From Streptomyces nymphaeiformis (GTDB taxonomy: Bacteria; Actinomycetota; Actinomycetes; Streptomycetales; Streptomycetaceae), in the NCBI RefSeq assembly GCF_014203895.1, contig NZ_JACHJY010000003.1, positions 124,001-188,000 on the forward strand: DNA of 64,000 nt, written 5' to 3'. The notes below the pieces were generated by a model. The model worked only from the letters and a program-made list of their open reading frames with translations. It had not been told where the DNA came from and did not search any database. How positions within the stretch are numbered: the first letter of the stretch is position 1; the number at the start of each line of letters is the position of its first letter. Of this stretch, positions 53,333-62,284 are shown piece by piece. The position numbers were made by a program, and so were the translations under genes.

Positions 53333-53908
53333 ATGGAGACGGTCGAGGGGCTCTCGGTCATGGCGTTCAGCGGCGGGGAGGAACTGGAGGCCTGGCTGGA
53401 CGAGCACCACGGGGACACCCCGGGCATCTGGCTGCTGCTCGCCCGCAAGGACTCGGACCTCGCCTCGCCCAGCGCGGAGGAGATCCTCGACGGCACGCTC
53501 GCGTACGGCTGGATCACCGGCAAGCGCATGGCCCGCGACGAGCGGAGCCACCTCCAGAAGATCACCCCGCGCCGGCCCCGCAGCCTCTGGTCCCGGGTCA
53601 ACGTGCGCCAGGTCGAGGCGCTGACCGCCGCCGGCCGGATGCGGGAGCCGGGCCTCGCCGAGGTGCGGGCGGCGCAGGCCGACGGCCGGTGGGAGGCCGC
53701 GTACCCCTCCCAGAAGGACGCGACGGTCCCGGACGACCTGGCGGCGGCCCTGGCGGCGGAGCCGAGGGCCGCGGAGGCCTTCGAGGCCCTGGGGAAGACC
53801 GACCGCTACCTGGTGATCCTCAGCCTCTGGCAGGCCCGCACCGCGAAGACCCGGGCGGCGCGACGGGAACGGGCGGTGGCGGCACCGGCCGCGGGAAGGC
53901 GTCCCTGA
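53333..53908 (+). CDS. YdeI/OmpD-associated family protein
   Basis: The 191-residue protein matches the YdeI family (PF13376 at its C terminus). GTLAYGWITGKRMARDE and KITPRRPRSLWSRVNV near residues 56-90 are typical, as is DDLAAALAAEPRAAEAFEAL (part: LAAEPRAAEAFEAL). Members are soluble proteins linked to peptide resistance, but the mechanism is unknown. ATG at 53333 has AAGGAAA eight bases upstream. Confidence 0.85.
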   Translation: METVEGLSVMAFSGGEELEAWLDEHHGDTPGIWLLLARKDSDLASPSAEEILDGTLAYGWITGKRMARDERSHLQKITPRRPRSLWSRVNVRQVEALTAAGRMREPGLAEVRAAQADGRWEAAYPSQKDATVPDDLAAALAAEPRAAEAFEALGKTDRYLVILSLWQARTAKTRAARRERAVAAPAAGRRP

Positions 53909-53919
53909 CGGGACACCGA

Positions 53920-54435
53920 TCAGGCGCGCCGCCGGTAGAGCACCTGGCGGGCGTCCCACTCCACGAACGACTCCGCGTGCTCGAAACCGACGGCCTCCAG
54001 GAGTCGCCGCGAGGGATGGTTCGCCTCCTGCGTGAGCGCGACCACGCTCGGCGCGCCCTCCAGGACGCGGGCGACGACCGCGTCCACCGCCTCGCGCGCG
54101 TACCCCTGCCCCCAGTGCTCGGGCAGGAACTGGTACGAGACCTCCGTCTCCCCGTTCCGCGCGCCGTCCTCCACCGTGACCAGACCGACGAGGACACCGT
54201 CCTCGGCCCTGACGACCGCGTGGAACCCGGGCGCCCCCACGATCCGCCGCTGCCGGATCCGGACGACCGACTCGATGACGGGACCACCGAGGTGCTGCCG
54301 CACGAGCGGGTCGGTCCACAGCCGCGTCACGGCGGCCACGTCCCCGCTCCGGACGCGCCGCAGCACCAGCCGCGCGGTGACGAGCGGGCCGACGTGGTGG
54401 GCGGGGTGCGGGGAGACGGTCACGTCTCCCATCAT
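53920..54435 (-). CDS. GNAT family acetyltransferase (RimJ/RimL type)
   Basis: The 171-residue protein starts with VTARLVLRRVRSGD, typical of RimJ/RimL-like acetyltransferases that modify protein N termini or small amines. The acetyl-CoA loop reads FLPEHWGQGYAREAVDAVV (about 107-125), followed by TQEANHPSRRLLEAVGFEH. Substrate unknown. Confidence 0.87.
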   Translation of the reverse strand: MMGDVTVSPHPAHHVGPLVTARLVLRRVRSGDVAAVTRLWTDPLVRQHLGGPVIESVVRIRQRRIVGAPGFHAVVRAEDGVLVGLVTVEDGARNGETEVSYQFLPEHWGQGYAREAVDAVVARVLEGAPSVVALTQEANHPSRRLLEAVGFEHAESFVEWDARQVLYRRRA

Positions 54436-54460
54436 CTCAGGCCCGGGCCGGAACCCGGCG

Positions 54461-55663
54461 TCAGGACGGTCGCGTGGAGGTCAGGGCCTCCTTGATCGGA
54501 TCCCAGTCCGGGGCCGTCGGCGCGAAGGTCTCCTTCGCCGTGGCGACGTCCTTGTAGCCGCTGGAGGTGACGACGCACACCACCGGTCCTCCGGTCTCGC
54601 GGGGCCCCTGGGCGCGGAGGCCGGCGAGGCCGGCGGCGGAGGAGGTCTCGCACCAGATGCCCTGTGCCGCCAACTCCGCTCGTGCGGACGCCATCTGATC
54701 GTCCGTCACCGCGCGTGCGCCGCCTCCGGTCGTGCGGACGGCGAGGACGCCCCGGTAGCTGTTGATCTCGCAGTCGATGGCGTACGCGGTGGTCGGACCG
54801 ACGGGCACGCGGGCCACGGGCCGGCCGGTGCGCAGGGCCTCGGTGAGGGCACCGGCCGCTGCGGGCTCCACCGCGTACACACGGGGCACGGAGTCGGTGA
54901 CGCCCAGCCGCGCGAGCTCCTGGAAGCCCTTGGCCACCCCGAAGAGCAACTCGCCGTATCCGCAGGGGAGGTGCACCTCCGCCGGCGCGCGCCCGAGGTC
55001 GAGCGCGATCTCGTACGCGATCGTCTTGTAGCCCTCGGGCCCGAAGGGGTGCCCGGTGTGGGCGGTGTCGGTGACGCTGCTGACGCTCTGGAAGCCGAGC
55101 TCGTCCACGATGCGGCGCATCAGCGGGCGTACGGACTCGTACGGGACGGTCAGCACCGTCGCCCCGTAGGCGCGGAGGTGGGAGGCGACGGCGGGCGGGG
55201 CGTACGGGGAGGTGAAGACGGCGCACGGCAGACCGGCGCGGGCCGCGTAGGCGGCGGCCGCGGCCCCGTGGTTGCCCGACGAGGAGACGACGACGCCCCG
55301 CGCGCCCGAGGCGACGGCGGCGCTGACGGCGACCCGGTTGAGCCGGTCCTTGTGGCTCCAGGTGGGGTTGCGGGACTCGTCCTTGATCCAGACGCCGTCG
55401 GGGAGTTCGACCAGGGGCGTGTTCCCCTCGCCGAGGCCGGGCGCGGCGAGGGGCGGGAGCAGTGGGGCCCACCGTTCCAGGCCGTGGGCGGCCGGGCCCT
55501 TGAACAGGTCGGCGGGGACCCGGTCGTAGTCGTAGTCGATGTCGAGGGGGTACGCCACGTCCTCGGTGGACGTGACCGGGCAGCCCCGGGTGAGCGGAGG
55601 CCACAGCGGGTGGCGTACGGACGGATCGGCGAGCGAACGCTGGGCGAGGGCGAGCGAGGTCAT
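54461..55663 (-). CDS. PLP-dependent lyase (threonine synthase-like)
   Basis: The 400-residue fold-type II PLP enzyme has the Schiff-base Lys in NPTWSHKDRLNRVAV (near residue 106), the phosphate-side SSSGNHGAAAAAYAA loop and a C-terminal SSSG-like VTSSGYKD. EGNTPLVEL precedes them. The sequence lies between threonine synthase, threonine dehydratase and diaminopropionate lyase families. ATG at 55663 has GGAAGGA seven bases upstream. Confidence 0.85.
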   Translation of the reverse strand: MTSLALAQRSLADPSVRHPLWPPLTRGCPVTSTEDVAYPLDIDYDYDRVPADLFKGPAAHGLERWAPLLPPLAAPGLGEGNTPLVELPDGVWIKDESRNPTWSHKDRLNRVAVSAAVASGARGVVVSSSGNHGAAAAAYAARAGLPCAVFTSPYAPPAVASHLRAYGATVLTVPYESVRPLMRRIVDELGFQSVSSVTDTAHTGHPFGPEGYKTIAYEIALDLGRAPAEVHLPCGYGELLFGVAKGFQELARLGVTDSVPRVYAVEPAAAGALTEALRTGRPVARVPVGPTTAYAIDCEINSYRGVLAVRTTGGGARAVTDDQMASARAELAAQGIWCETSSAAGLAGLRAQGPRETGGPVVCVVTSSGYKDVATAKETFAPTAPDWDPIKEALTSTRPS

Positions 55664-55761
55664 GGGGCGGTCCTTCCGAGGAGGGGAGATCGGGGCCTGC
55701 TTTCCGTCGTGGCCGTACGGGCGCGGGCGGAGGCCGCCGCCCCTCGCCCCGTCCCGGCCGC

Positions 55762-57666
55762 TCAGCCCATGCGGCGGGTGAGCGCGGCGAGCGCGCCGGG
55801 CCTGCGGCCGGGGACCCGTCGGCGGAGGTCGACCAGGAGGGGCCCGATGGCCCGGGCGCGGCCGGGGTCCTCGATGTGCTCCCACTGGTGGTGGGCCCGG
55901 TCGACGGCCCCTTCGACGTCGGGGTCGTCCGGGCGCTGGTGCAGCCCGAGCCGGGCCTCGGCGGCGGCGATCCAGAGTTCGCAGCTGCGGGCCGGTTCCC
56001 CGGCGAGGCGGGCGAGGTCGGCCCGTACCTCCGTCCAGTGCACGGCCTCCACCGACCGGGGTCCGTGACGGCGCAGAGCCTCGTGCTCCCAGGCAGCCGC
56101 CACCGCCGCCGCCTCCCCGTGCCGGCCCGCCATGGCGGCGGAGAGGATCGCGGGGTGCGGGTCGACGGCGGCGCCCGCCGACGCGTGCGCACGGGCGGGC
56201 GGGGGCGCCGGCACCGGCGGGAACGCGGGCGCGGGCCGGGTCACGGGAACGGGTGCGGAGACCGGCGCGGGTGGAGGTGCGGAGACCGACGCGGGTGCGG
56301 TACGGGCCGGGGGCACGGCCGTCGGACCGGGCGCCGGTGCCGTACGAGCCGGGCGCACGGCTGCGGCACCGGGCGTGGCTGCCGTATCGACCGGGTACGC
56401 AGCTCCCGCACCGGGCCCAGGTGCCGCACCGCCCGGGTGCACGACTGGGGAACCCGGCACGACTGCCCCACTGGCCGGGTGCACGTCTCCCGGGCCGGGC
56501 GCGGCTGCCGTACCGGCCGGATACACACCTCCCGGACCCGGCACGGCTGCCGTACCGGCCCGGTGCACAGCTCCCGGAGCGGGCGCGGGCGCCGTACCGG
56601 CCGGGTGCACAGCTCCCGGAGCGGGCGCGGGCGCCGTACCGGCCGGGTGCACTGCCTCCGGGCCGGGCGCCGGTGCCCAAGCTGCCGGGGGCCCAGTCGC
56701 CGGGCCGGGCGCCGGTGCCGGGCCGGGCGAGGGTACGGACCCCGGCGCAGGCGCGTGGCGCGTCTCCGGTCCGGCCGCTGGAGCCCCCGGAGGCGCGAGC
56801 CCTGGTGTCAGGAACACCGGTTCCGGTGCCGGGGACACCGTCGTCGCCCGCGCCGCCGCCTCCGCGTGTGCCGACGCCGGCGTCAACCGGGCTCCGGAGC
56901 GCCAGAGTTCGGCCCAGGCCCGCAGGTACTCGGGGGTCGTGGGCTCACCCCTGCGCGGGGCGGGCACCACACGCCCGTAGAGGAGGGGGCCGGGCCCCAG
57001 GTGCAGGAGTCCGGGCGCCGCGGTGAGGCGCTGCCAGACGTCCGGGTCGGCCGCGAGGTCCGCGACGACGGTCGTGGTGCCGGGCTGCCGTACGCCGAGT
57101 TCGCCGGCGAGCCAGTGCCAGGGCAGCGCCGTGTAGCGGAGGGTCGCCTGCGTGGTGCGGGCGAGGGCGAGATGGGGCAGTTGCTGGCGGCGGTCGAGGT
57201 GGAGCTGGCCCGCGAGGCAGACGACCAGGGGGCCGGGGCTCGCGGCGGCCGCGCGCAGCCGGGTGAGGACGGTCTGCGGGTCGAGCGGGTCGGCGAGTTC
57301 GACGACCGTGGCGGCCGTGGTGCCGGTGAGGACCCCGGGCGGCACCGCGGCGAGCGCCGGCAGCACGGAGGCGGCGTCCATGGCGCGGCCCCGGCCGGCG
57401 GGCGCGGCGGCGAGTAGAACGGCGGTACCCACGGCGTTCACGGCCACCGGACTCGTGACCGACGCGCTCGCGGCCGCCGCACCCGCGTCCGTACGCACGT
57501 CCGGACCGCCCACAGCCGTGCCCGCCACACCCGTCACGGCGCCGGGCGCAAGAGCCCCCGGCACTCCCGGACCCGCCCCCGTACGCACGTCCGAACCGCC
57601 CGCGGCCGGCCCGCCCGTGACCGTCGCACCCGCGCCCACCGTGCTGTTTGCGTCGTCGTTCACCAC
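55762..57666 (-). CDS. Repeat-rich protein with possible degenerate caspase-like domain
   Basis: The 634-residue protein has three parts. Residues about 1-75 are Gly/Ala/Val-rich. Residues about 75-285 form a globular region whose VVCLAGQLHLDRRQQLPHL and LRYTALPWHWLAGEL resemble caspase-like proteins, but GHG is replaced by GQL. Residues about 290-500 are a Pro/Ala tandem repeat. The C-terminal 130 residues look like TPR-type helices (HGEAAAVAAAWEHEALRR). GTG at 57666 avoids overlap with the divergent phosphatase gene. Function unknown; the caspase relation is inference. Confidence 0.72.
   Translation of the reverse strand: MVNDDANSTVGAGATVTGGPAAGGSDVRTGAGPGVPGALAPGAVTGVAGTAVGGPDVRTDAGAAAASASVTSPVAVNAVGTAVLLAAAPAGRGRAMDAASVLPALAAVPPGVLTGTTAATVVELADPLDPQTVLTRLRAAAASPGPLVVCLAGQLHLDRRQQLPHLALARTTQATLRYTALPWHWLAGELGVRQPGTTTVVADLAADPDVWQRLTAAPGLLHLGPGPLLYGRVVPAPRRGEPTTPEYLRAWAELWRSGARLTPASAHAEAAARATTVSPAPEPVFLTPGLAPPGAPAAGPETRHAPAPGSVPSPGPAPAPGPATGPPAAWAPAPGPEAVHPAGTAPAPAPGAVHPAGTAPAPAPGAVHRAGTAAVPGPGGVYPAGTAAAPGPGDVHPASGAVVPGSPVVHPGGAAPGPGAGAAYPVDTAATPGAAAVRPARTAPAPGPTAVPPARTAPASVSAPPPAPVSAPVPVTRPAPAFPPVPAPPPARAHASAGAAVDPHPAILSAAMAGRHGEAAAVAAAWEHEALRRHGPRSVEAVHWTEVRADLARLAGEPARSCELWIAAAEARLGLHQRPDDPDVEGAVDRAHHQWEHIEDPGRARAIGPLLVDLRRRVPGRRPGALAALTRRMG
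56270..56690. repeat. Coding minisatellite of about 42 bases
   Basis: Inside the gene at 55762-57666 a unit of about 42 bases repeats roughly ten times, encoding versions of AVHPAGTAPAPAPG. The last three copies (about 56550-56680) are nearly identical, which suggests recent expansion; earlier ones have diverged. Confidence 0.75.
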
Positions 57667-57842
57667 CCCAGCACCGTAACGGGTCGTGGCCTGTCCGATA
57701 ATCGCCGGGCCTTTGGCATATGACGGAAGCACCACCGGATCGAGTGTTGCCAAATCCCTTACGGGCTGTGCCGGGCTGTGCAACAGTCGTCTACGGGCCA
57801 CCTTCCACACCTGGCCGCGCCGCGCCTGTATCGGAGTACGAC

Positions 57843-59315
57843 ATGCCGTCCCATCTGTTCGCGGATCGCCCCGCCCAGCCGCCGGAGCCGGGCGCGGTGG
57901 ACGCGCTGATCTCACAGACCCGCCGCCTGCGCGGCGAGGTGGACGCCGTCCGCCGGGACGCCGTGGCGGACGAGGACGACCCCCAGCAGCGGTGGCAGCG
58001 CGCCCTGTGCGACCTGGCAGTCCATCAACTCGACGACCTGGGCGCCCACTTGGGCCAGCTCCGCGCCGGAGTCCCGGCGAGCGCGAGCCTCGTGGACGCG
58101 GCCGGGGAGATCGACGTCCCCGTCGACACCGCCCCCGGCACGGCGTACGGCGTGGCCGCCCCGCCCCGGACCGGCTCGCTGCTCTCCCGGGTCGGCAGCG
58201 CCGAGTGGAACCTGCTCACCGACGAGGTCAGCTGGTCCGACGAGCTCTTCCAGATCTTCGGCCGGCTCCGCGAGAGCGGCCCGATGTCGCTCGACGAGAT
58301 GCCCACGATGGTCTTCGCCGAGGACCAGCCCGTCCTGCAGAGCATGGTGACGGACTGCCTGATCGACGGGAAGCCGATCGACGGCGAGTTCCGGATCGTA
58401 CGGACGGACGGCCGGGTGCGCACGGTGCACATGACCGGCGAGCCCGTCCTCGACACCGACGGCTGCACCGCCTCCATGTGGGCCGTCCTGCGCGACGTCA
58501 GCGAGCTGCGGCGCAGCGAGCGGACCGTCCGCGAGAGCCGGGACAGCCTGGAGCGCAGCCGCCACATCGAGCTCACCGAGCGACGGGTCGCCGTCGAGCT
58601 CCAGGAGGCGGTCCTCCCGCCGTGGCGCGGCTCGCTCCGCTTCGCCCACGACGGCCCCGCCCCGCTCGACGTGGCCGCGCACTACCTCCCGGCCGCCAGC
58701 ACCGGTCTGATCGGCGGCGACTGGTACGACGCACTCGCACTCCCCGACGGGGACGCGCTGCTCACCGTCGGCGACCTGACGGGCCACGGGGTCGCCGCGA
58801 CCTCCTCCATGGCCATGCTCCTCGGCGCGCTGCGCGGCATGGCCGTCGCCGGCATCCGCCCCGCCGCGCTGATGGGCCACCTCAACCAGCTCCTGGAGAC
58901 CTCCGGACAGCCCGCGCTCGGCAGCGCGATGTGCTGCCGCTACGACCCGGTGGCCCAGACCCTGGCCTGGGCGCAGGCCGGACACCCCGCCCCGCTGCTC
59001 TTCCGCGACGGGACGGGGCACACGCTGCGGCGGCCCGAGGGCGTCCTGCTCGGGGCGACGACCGGCGCCGCCTACGGCGAGGCCGAGACCCGACTGCTCC
59101 CCGGTGACCTCCTTGTCCTGCACACCGACGGGCTGACCCGCGGCACCGGCGCGGACGACGACACGGGCACGCGACGGCTGCTCGCCCTCGGCCCCCGGCT
59201 CGCGGAGGCGCGCGACGCGCAGGACGGTGTGCGCGCGGTGGTGGAGGAGTTCGGCGAGGAGTCACGCGAGGACGACGCCTGCGTGATGGTGGTCCGGGTC
59301 GCCCGCCGCGCCTGA
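57843..59315 (+). CDS. PAS-PP2C (SpoIIE/RsbU-type) phosphatase
   Basis: The 490-residue protein has an N-terminal helical region with RRLRGEVDAVRRDAVADED, a PAS domain (about residues 115-225, WNLLTDEVSWSDELFQIFG) and a PP2C phosphatase domain (about 255-490) with GGDWYDA, VGDLTGHGVAA and EDDACVMVV carrying the metal-binding Asp residues. Such enzymes dephosphorylate anti-anti-sigma proteins. ATG at 57843 has GGAG seven bases upstream; ATG at 57720 lacks one. It may feed the SigB-like system of this genome. Confidence 0.9.
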   Translation: MPSHLFADRPAQPPEPGAVDALISQTRRLRGEVDAVRRDAVADEDDPQQRWQRALCDLAVHQLDDLGAHLGQLRAGVPASASLVDAAGEIDVPVDTAPGTAYGVAAPPRTGSLLSRVGSAEWNLLTDEVSWSDELFQIFGRLRESGPMSLDEMPTMVFAEDQPVLQSMVTDCLIDGKPIDGEFRIVRTDGRVRTVHMTGEPVLDTDGCTASMWAVLRDVSELRRSERTVRESRDSLERSRHIELTERRVAVELQEAVLPPWRGSLRFAHDGPAPLDVAAHYLPAASTGLIGGDWYDALALPDGDALLTVGDLTGHGVAATSSMAMLLGALRGMAVAGIRPAALMGHLNQLLETSGQPALGSAMCCRYDPVAQTLAWAQAGHPAPLLFRDGTGHTLRRPEGVLLGATTGAAYGEAETRLLPGDLLVLHTDGLTRGTGADDDTGTRRLLALGPRLAEARDAQDGVRAVVEEFGEESREDDACVMVVRVARRA

Positions 59316-59397
59316 GACGGCCTGGCCACTCGACGAGCCCGAAGCCGTCCAACCACCCGACGGGCCGAAACCCACCGAGCCCCGATCGAGCCCCGAC

Positions 59398-59439
59398 GGC
59401 CTGAGCCTCCCCGTCCCGTAGGACCGGGAGGCTCAGGCC
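59398..59439. terminator. Bidirectional terminator overlapping a stop codon
   Basis: Perfect 14-base arms (59398-59411 and 59426-59439) flank a 14-base loop. The right arm contains the last codons and the stop of the NsdA-like gene. Confidence 0.75.
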
Positions 59440-60923
59440 TGCCCGGTCCTCGGGCGGTTGACGGGGGACCTCGGGAGGGCCAGCTCGATCTCCTCGCGCA
59501 GGCTCTCGATGCTCGAGTAGCCCGCGTACTGGCCGGTCAGCCGGTACATCTCCCGCAGCCGGTCCCAGGTCCGGTGGGACGAGGTGTCCCCCATGGACAT
59601 CAGGGCGAGCCGGGCGTACCGGTCGGCCTGCTCCGGGTCGTCGGCGATGAAGCAGGCCGAGGCGAGCGAGATGTGGTCGAAGAGCTTCGACCGCTCGTGT
59701 CCGCCGTGGCGCAGTTCGATGGCCAGCTTGGCGTGCCGCTGCGCGGGGATCGCGGCGGCCGGGTCGTGCTCGGCGAGGGTGCGGTAGGCGAGCGCCTGCA
59801 TGCCGTGCATGTCGGCCTCGTCGAAGTTCTGCATCCAGCTCGGCTTCTCCTCGCCCGTGTCGGAGACGAAGAGGTCCTCGGCCTCGCCGAGGGTGCGCCG
59901 CATCGCCTGCCCCCGCCCCATCGAGGCCTGCGCCCAGGCCTCGATGGTGTGGAACATGGCCTGGGTCCTGGGCAGCACCCGCTCGCCCGAGCCCGCCTTG
60001 GCGAGCTTCATCAGGTCGAGGGCGTCGTCGGGCCGGCCCAGGTGCACCATCTGGCGGGCGGCCCGGGACAGCGCCTCGCCGGCCCGGGGCCGGTCGCCGC
60101 CCTCGCGGGCCGCGTGGGCGGCGATGACGAAGTACTTCTGCGCGGTCGGTTCGAGGCCGACGTCGTGGGACATCCAGCCCGCGAGGACCGCGAGGTTGGC
60201 GGCGACGCCCCACAGGCGCCGCTGGAGGTGGTCGGCGTGGCGGTAGGCGAGCATGCCGCCCACCTCGTTGAGCTGGCCCACGACCGCCTTGCGCTGCAGC
60301 CCGCCGCCCCGGGAGGCGTCCCAGGCGCGGAAGACGATGACGGAGTGCTCCAGGGCCTCGATCTCCTCCGACCCGATGGGGGCGGCCTCGTAGCGGTCGA
60401 ACCCAGCGGGGTCGGCGTGGAGGGGATCGGTGGCTCGCGGGGCGACGCCCGTGCGCGTGGGGTCGGTCTGCAGCCAGTCGTGCATGGCGTTGCTGAGTAC
60501 GGAGCCGGCGGCAAGCGCGGCACCCGCGCCCACCAGGCCGCGTCGGTTGAGCATGAGGTCCATTCCCGTGAATTCGGTGAGGACCGCCGCCGCACGATCG
60601 GGGGGCCAGGGCAGCCCGTCAGGGTTCTCCGTCTTCCTGACGTCCTGCTTCTTTCCGGCACGCCCGTGTCGTACGAACCCGAGGTCCTCGATGGTCACGA
60701 CACGGCCGAGTCGCTCGGTGAACAGTGCTGCCAGCACCCGGGGCACGGGATCGCGCGGGGTCTCGCCCCGGTCGATCCACCGCCGCACCCGCGAGGTGTC
60801 CGTCGCCAGCTGGGGGTGGCCCATGGCCGCCGCCTGCCGGTTGACGAGTCTCGCGAGTTCGCCCTTGGACCAGCCGGCCAGGCCGAACAGGTCTGCCAGG
60901 CGGGTGTTGGTTTGTCCGGTCAC
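59433..60923 (-). CDS. NsdA-like regulator of differentiation
   Basis: The 496-residue protein resembles Streptomyces NsdA, a negative regulator of development and antibiotic synthesis. GWSKGELARLVNRQA (18-32) and TDTSRVRRWIDRGETPRDP (41-59) form the N-terminal DNA-binding-like region typical of the family. A hydrophobic stretch GAGAALAAGSVLSNAM lies near residue 130, and the C-terminal 330 residues are TPR-like helices. It may be NsdA itself or a paralogue; I cannot decide without the whole genome. GTG start follows GGGGGCTTAGAC. Confidence 0.78.
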   Translation of the reverse strand: MTGQTNTRLADLFGLAGWSKGELARLVNRQAAAMGHPQLATDTSRVRRWIDRGETPRDPVPRVLAALFTERLGRVVTIEDLGFVRHGRAGKKQDVRKTENPDGLPWPPDRAAAVLTEFTGMDLMLNRRGLVGAGAALAAGSVLSNAMHDWLQTDPTRTGVAPRATDPLHADPAGFDRYEAAPIGSEEIEALEHSVIVFRAWDASRGGGLQRKAVVGQLNEVGGMLAYRHADHLQRRLWGVAANLAVLAGWMSHDVGLEPTAQKYFVIAAHAAREGGDRPRAGEALSRAARQMVHLGRPDDALDLMKLAKAGSGERVLPRTQAMFHTIEAWAQASMGRGQAMRRTLGEAEDLFVSDTGEEKPSWMQNFDEADMHGMQALAYRTLAEHDPAAAIPAQRHAKLAIELRHGGHERSKLFDHISLASACFIADDPEQADRYARLALMSMGDTSSHRTWDRLREMYRLTGQYAGYSSIESLREEIELALPRSPVNRPRTGQA

Positions 60924-60951
60924 GTCTAAGCCCCCAGGTTCTCGGCTGAGT

Positions 60952-61004
60952 TGACAGTAGCCCGCTGTCATAGGCCTGGCGACAATTCGCCAGGCTTCGC
61001 CAGG
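60952..61004. promoter_or_regulatory. Operator-like dyads and 10-base-phased repeats
   Basis: TGACAG and CTGTCA (60952-60970) form a 6-base dyad with a 7-base spacer. CCTGGCGA-CAAT-TCGCCAGG (60975-60994) is a perfect 8-base dyad. TTCGCCAGG recurs at 60986-60994 and 60996-61004, one helical turn apart. All lie between the divergent NsdA-like and phosphotransferase genes. Confidence 0.5.
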
Positions 61005-61156
61005 GTGCGCGAGATGTTCCGCCACCCGCGCCCGGGTGTCAGGTAGGAACGCGCCACCCCGCCCCGCCGACCGGCCCTCATTCCCCAGGGTGCGGACCGG
61101 GGGCGGGCGGGGCGACGCACGCAATTCGTCGGCGCACGAAGGGATCTGTCACCTCC

Positions 61157-62284
61157 ATGTACACAGCATCGTCCTCCGTGTCCGCCCCGCCCCGGCCGCA
61201 GCACCGCATCGTCCCGGCAGGCGCCGGACCGTACCTCGCCCCCGCGCCCCAGGCCGTCCGGCCGAGGCGCTGGGCGGGCGGCACCGGTACCCAGCCGGTC
61301 AGCGGGAGAATCGATCTGTCCGGCCCCCAGGGGGCGCAGTTGAAGATGGCGATCGCGTCGGTCCACCGGATCTGCCCGGAGTTCAACCCGGTGCAGGTGC
61401 TGCGGCGCAGCGGCCGTTCCGTACTGATCGTCGGGACGACCGGGCGGATGACGGCGGTCGCCAAGTGTTTACTGGACCACTCCCCCGCGTGGGTCGAGCG
61501 GTTCCGGCACGAGATAGCGTCCTACCGCTCCTTCGTCCGCCACCGTCCGCCGGTGCGGGCACCGCGGCTGATCGCCGCGGACCCGGAGAACTGCACGCTG
61601 GTGATCGAGCGGATGCCCGGGCGGGCGGCGGCGCTCTCGCGCCACCCCGTCGAGGCCCCGCCCCGGGCCGACGTGCGGGCCGCGCTCGGTGCGATCGCCC
61701 GGCTCAACGCCTGGCGGCCGCCGGCCGGGACCTTCGACGCCCCGCTGGACTACGGCGCCCGGATCGCCCGCTACCACGAGCTCGGGCTCTTCACGGACCG
61801 GGACCGGGACGACCTGCAGAAGCTGCTGCACGGTCTGGCGCACGCGGGCGGCCGTCAGGGCATGGGCCAGTTCTGTCACGGTGACGCCCTGCTGTCCAAC
61901 ATCCTGCTCTCCCCGGCAGGACCTGTCCTCGTCGACTGGGAGCACGCGGGCTGGTACCTGCCCGGCTACGACCTGGCGACGCTGTGGGCGGTGCTCGGTG
62001 ACGCGCCGCTGGCCCGGCGGCAGATCAGTCAGCTCGCCCAGCAGGCGGGCCCGGCCTCCCGGGACGCCTTCCTGGTGAACCTGATGATCGTGCTGACGCG
62101 GGAGATCCGTACCTACGAGACGGCGGTGCAGCGCACGATGAAGGAGGCTCCGCCGGCCGGTTCGGTGCCGGTGCCCTCGGGGGCGCTGGCGCCCGGCGAG
62201 GAACAGCGGCTGCTGCTGAGGCGGCTGCACGACGACTGCGCGCTGGCACGGCGGGCCGTGCGCGCGGCGGTCGGGACGCGCTGA
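61157..62284 (+). CDS. Phosphotransferase (APH/choline kinase-like) with a TTA codon
   Basis: The 375-residue protein has a protein-kinase-like small-molecule phosphotransferase fold. [13 protein letters not shown] near residue 236 holds the catalytic Asp and metal-binding Asn, and [18 protein letters not shown] near 255 holds the second metal ligand. The first 60 residues are an unrelated Pro/Ala/Arg-rich extension. Leu105 is encoded by TTA at 61469-61471, the only in-frame TTA I found in the window, so translation should depend on the bldA tRNA. It is divergent from the NsdA-like gene. Confidence 0.85.
   Translation: MYTASSSVSAPPRPQHRIVPAGAGPYLAPAPQAVRPRRWAGGTGTQPVSGRIDLSGPQGAQLKMAIASVHRICPEFNPVQVLRRSGRSVLIVGTTGRMTAVAKCLLDHSPAWVERFRHEIASYRSFVRHRPPVRAPRLIAADPENCTLVIERMPGRAAALSRHPVEAPPRADVRAALGAIARLNAWRPPAGTFDAPLDYGARIARYHELGLFTDRDRDDLQKLLHGLAHAGGRQGMGQFCHGDALLSNILLSPAGPVLVDWEHAGWYLPGYDLATLWAVLGDAPLARRQISQLAQQAGPASRDAFLVNLMIVLTREIRTYETAVQRTMKEAPPAGSVPVPSGALAPGEEQRLLLRRLHDDCALARRAVRAAVGTR

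Noticed and set aside
54032..56068. A 678-codon plus-strand frame opposite the PLP lyase and GNAT genes.
   Set aside because: It is the complement of two certain genes and is Arg/Gly/Thr filler.
55876..57417. A 513-codon Arg/Gly/Cys-rich plus-strand frame opposite the repeat-rich gene.
   Set aside because: It exists because the 42-base repeat lacks stops in several frames. The minus-strand frame has the window's normal third-base pattern and a sensible start.
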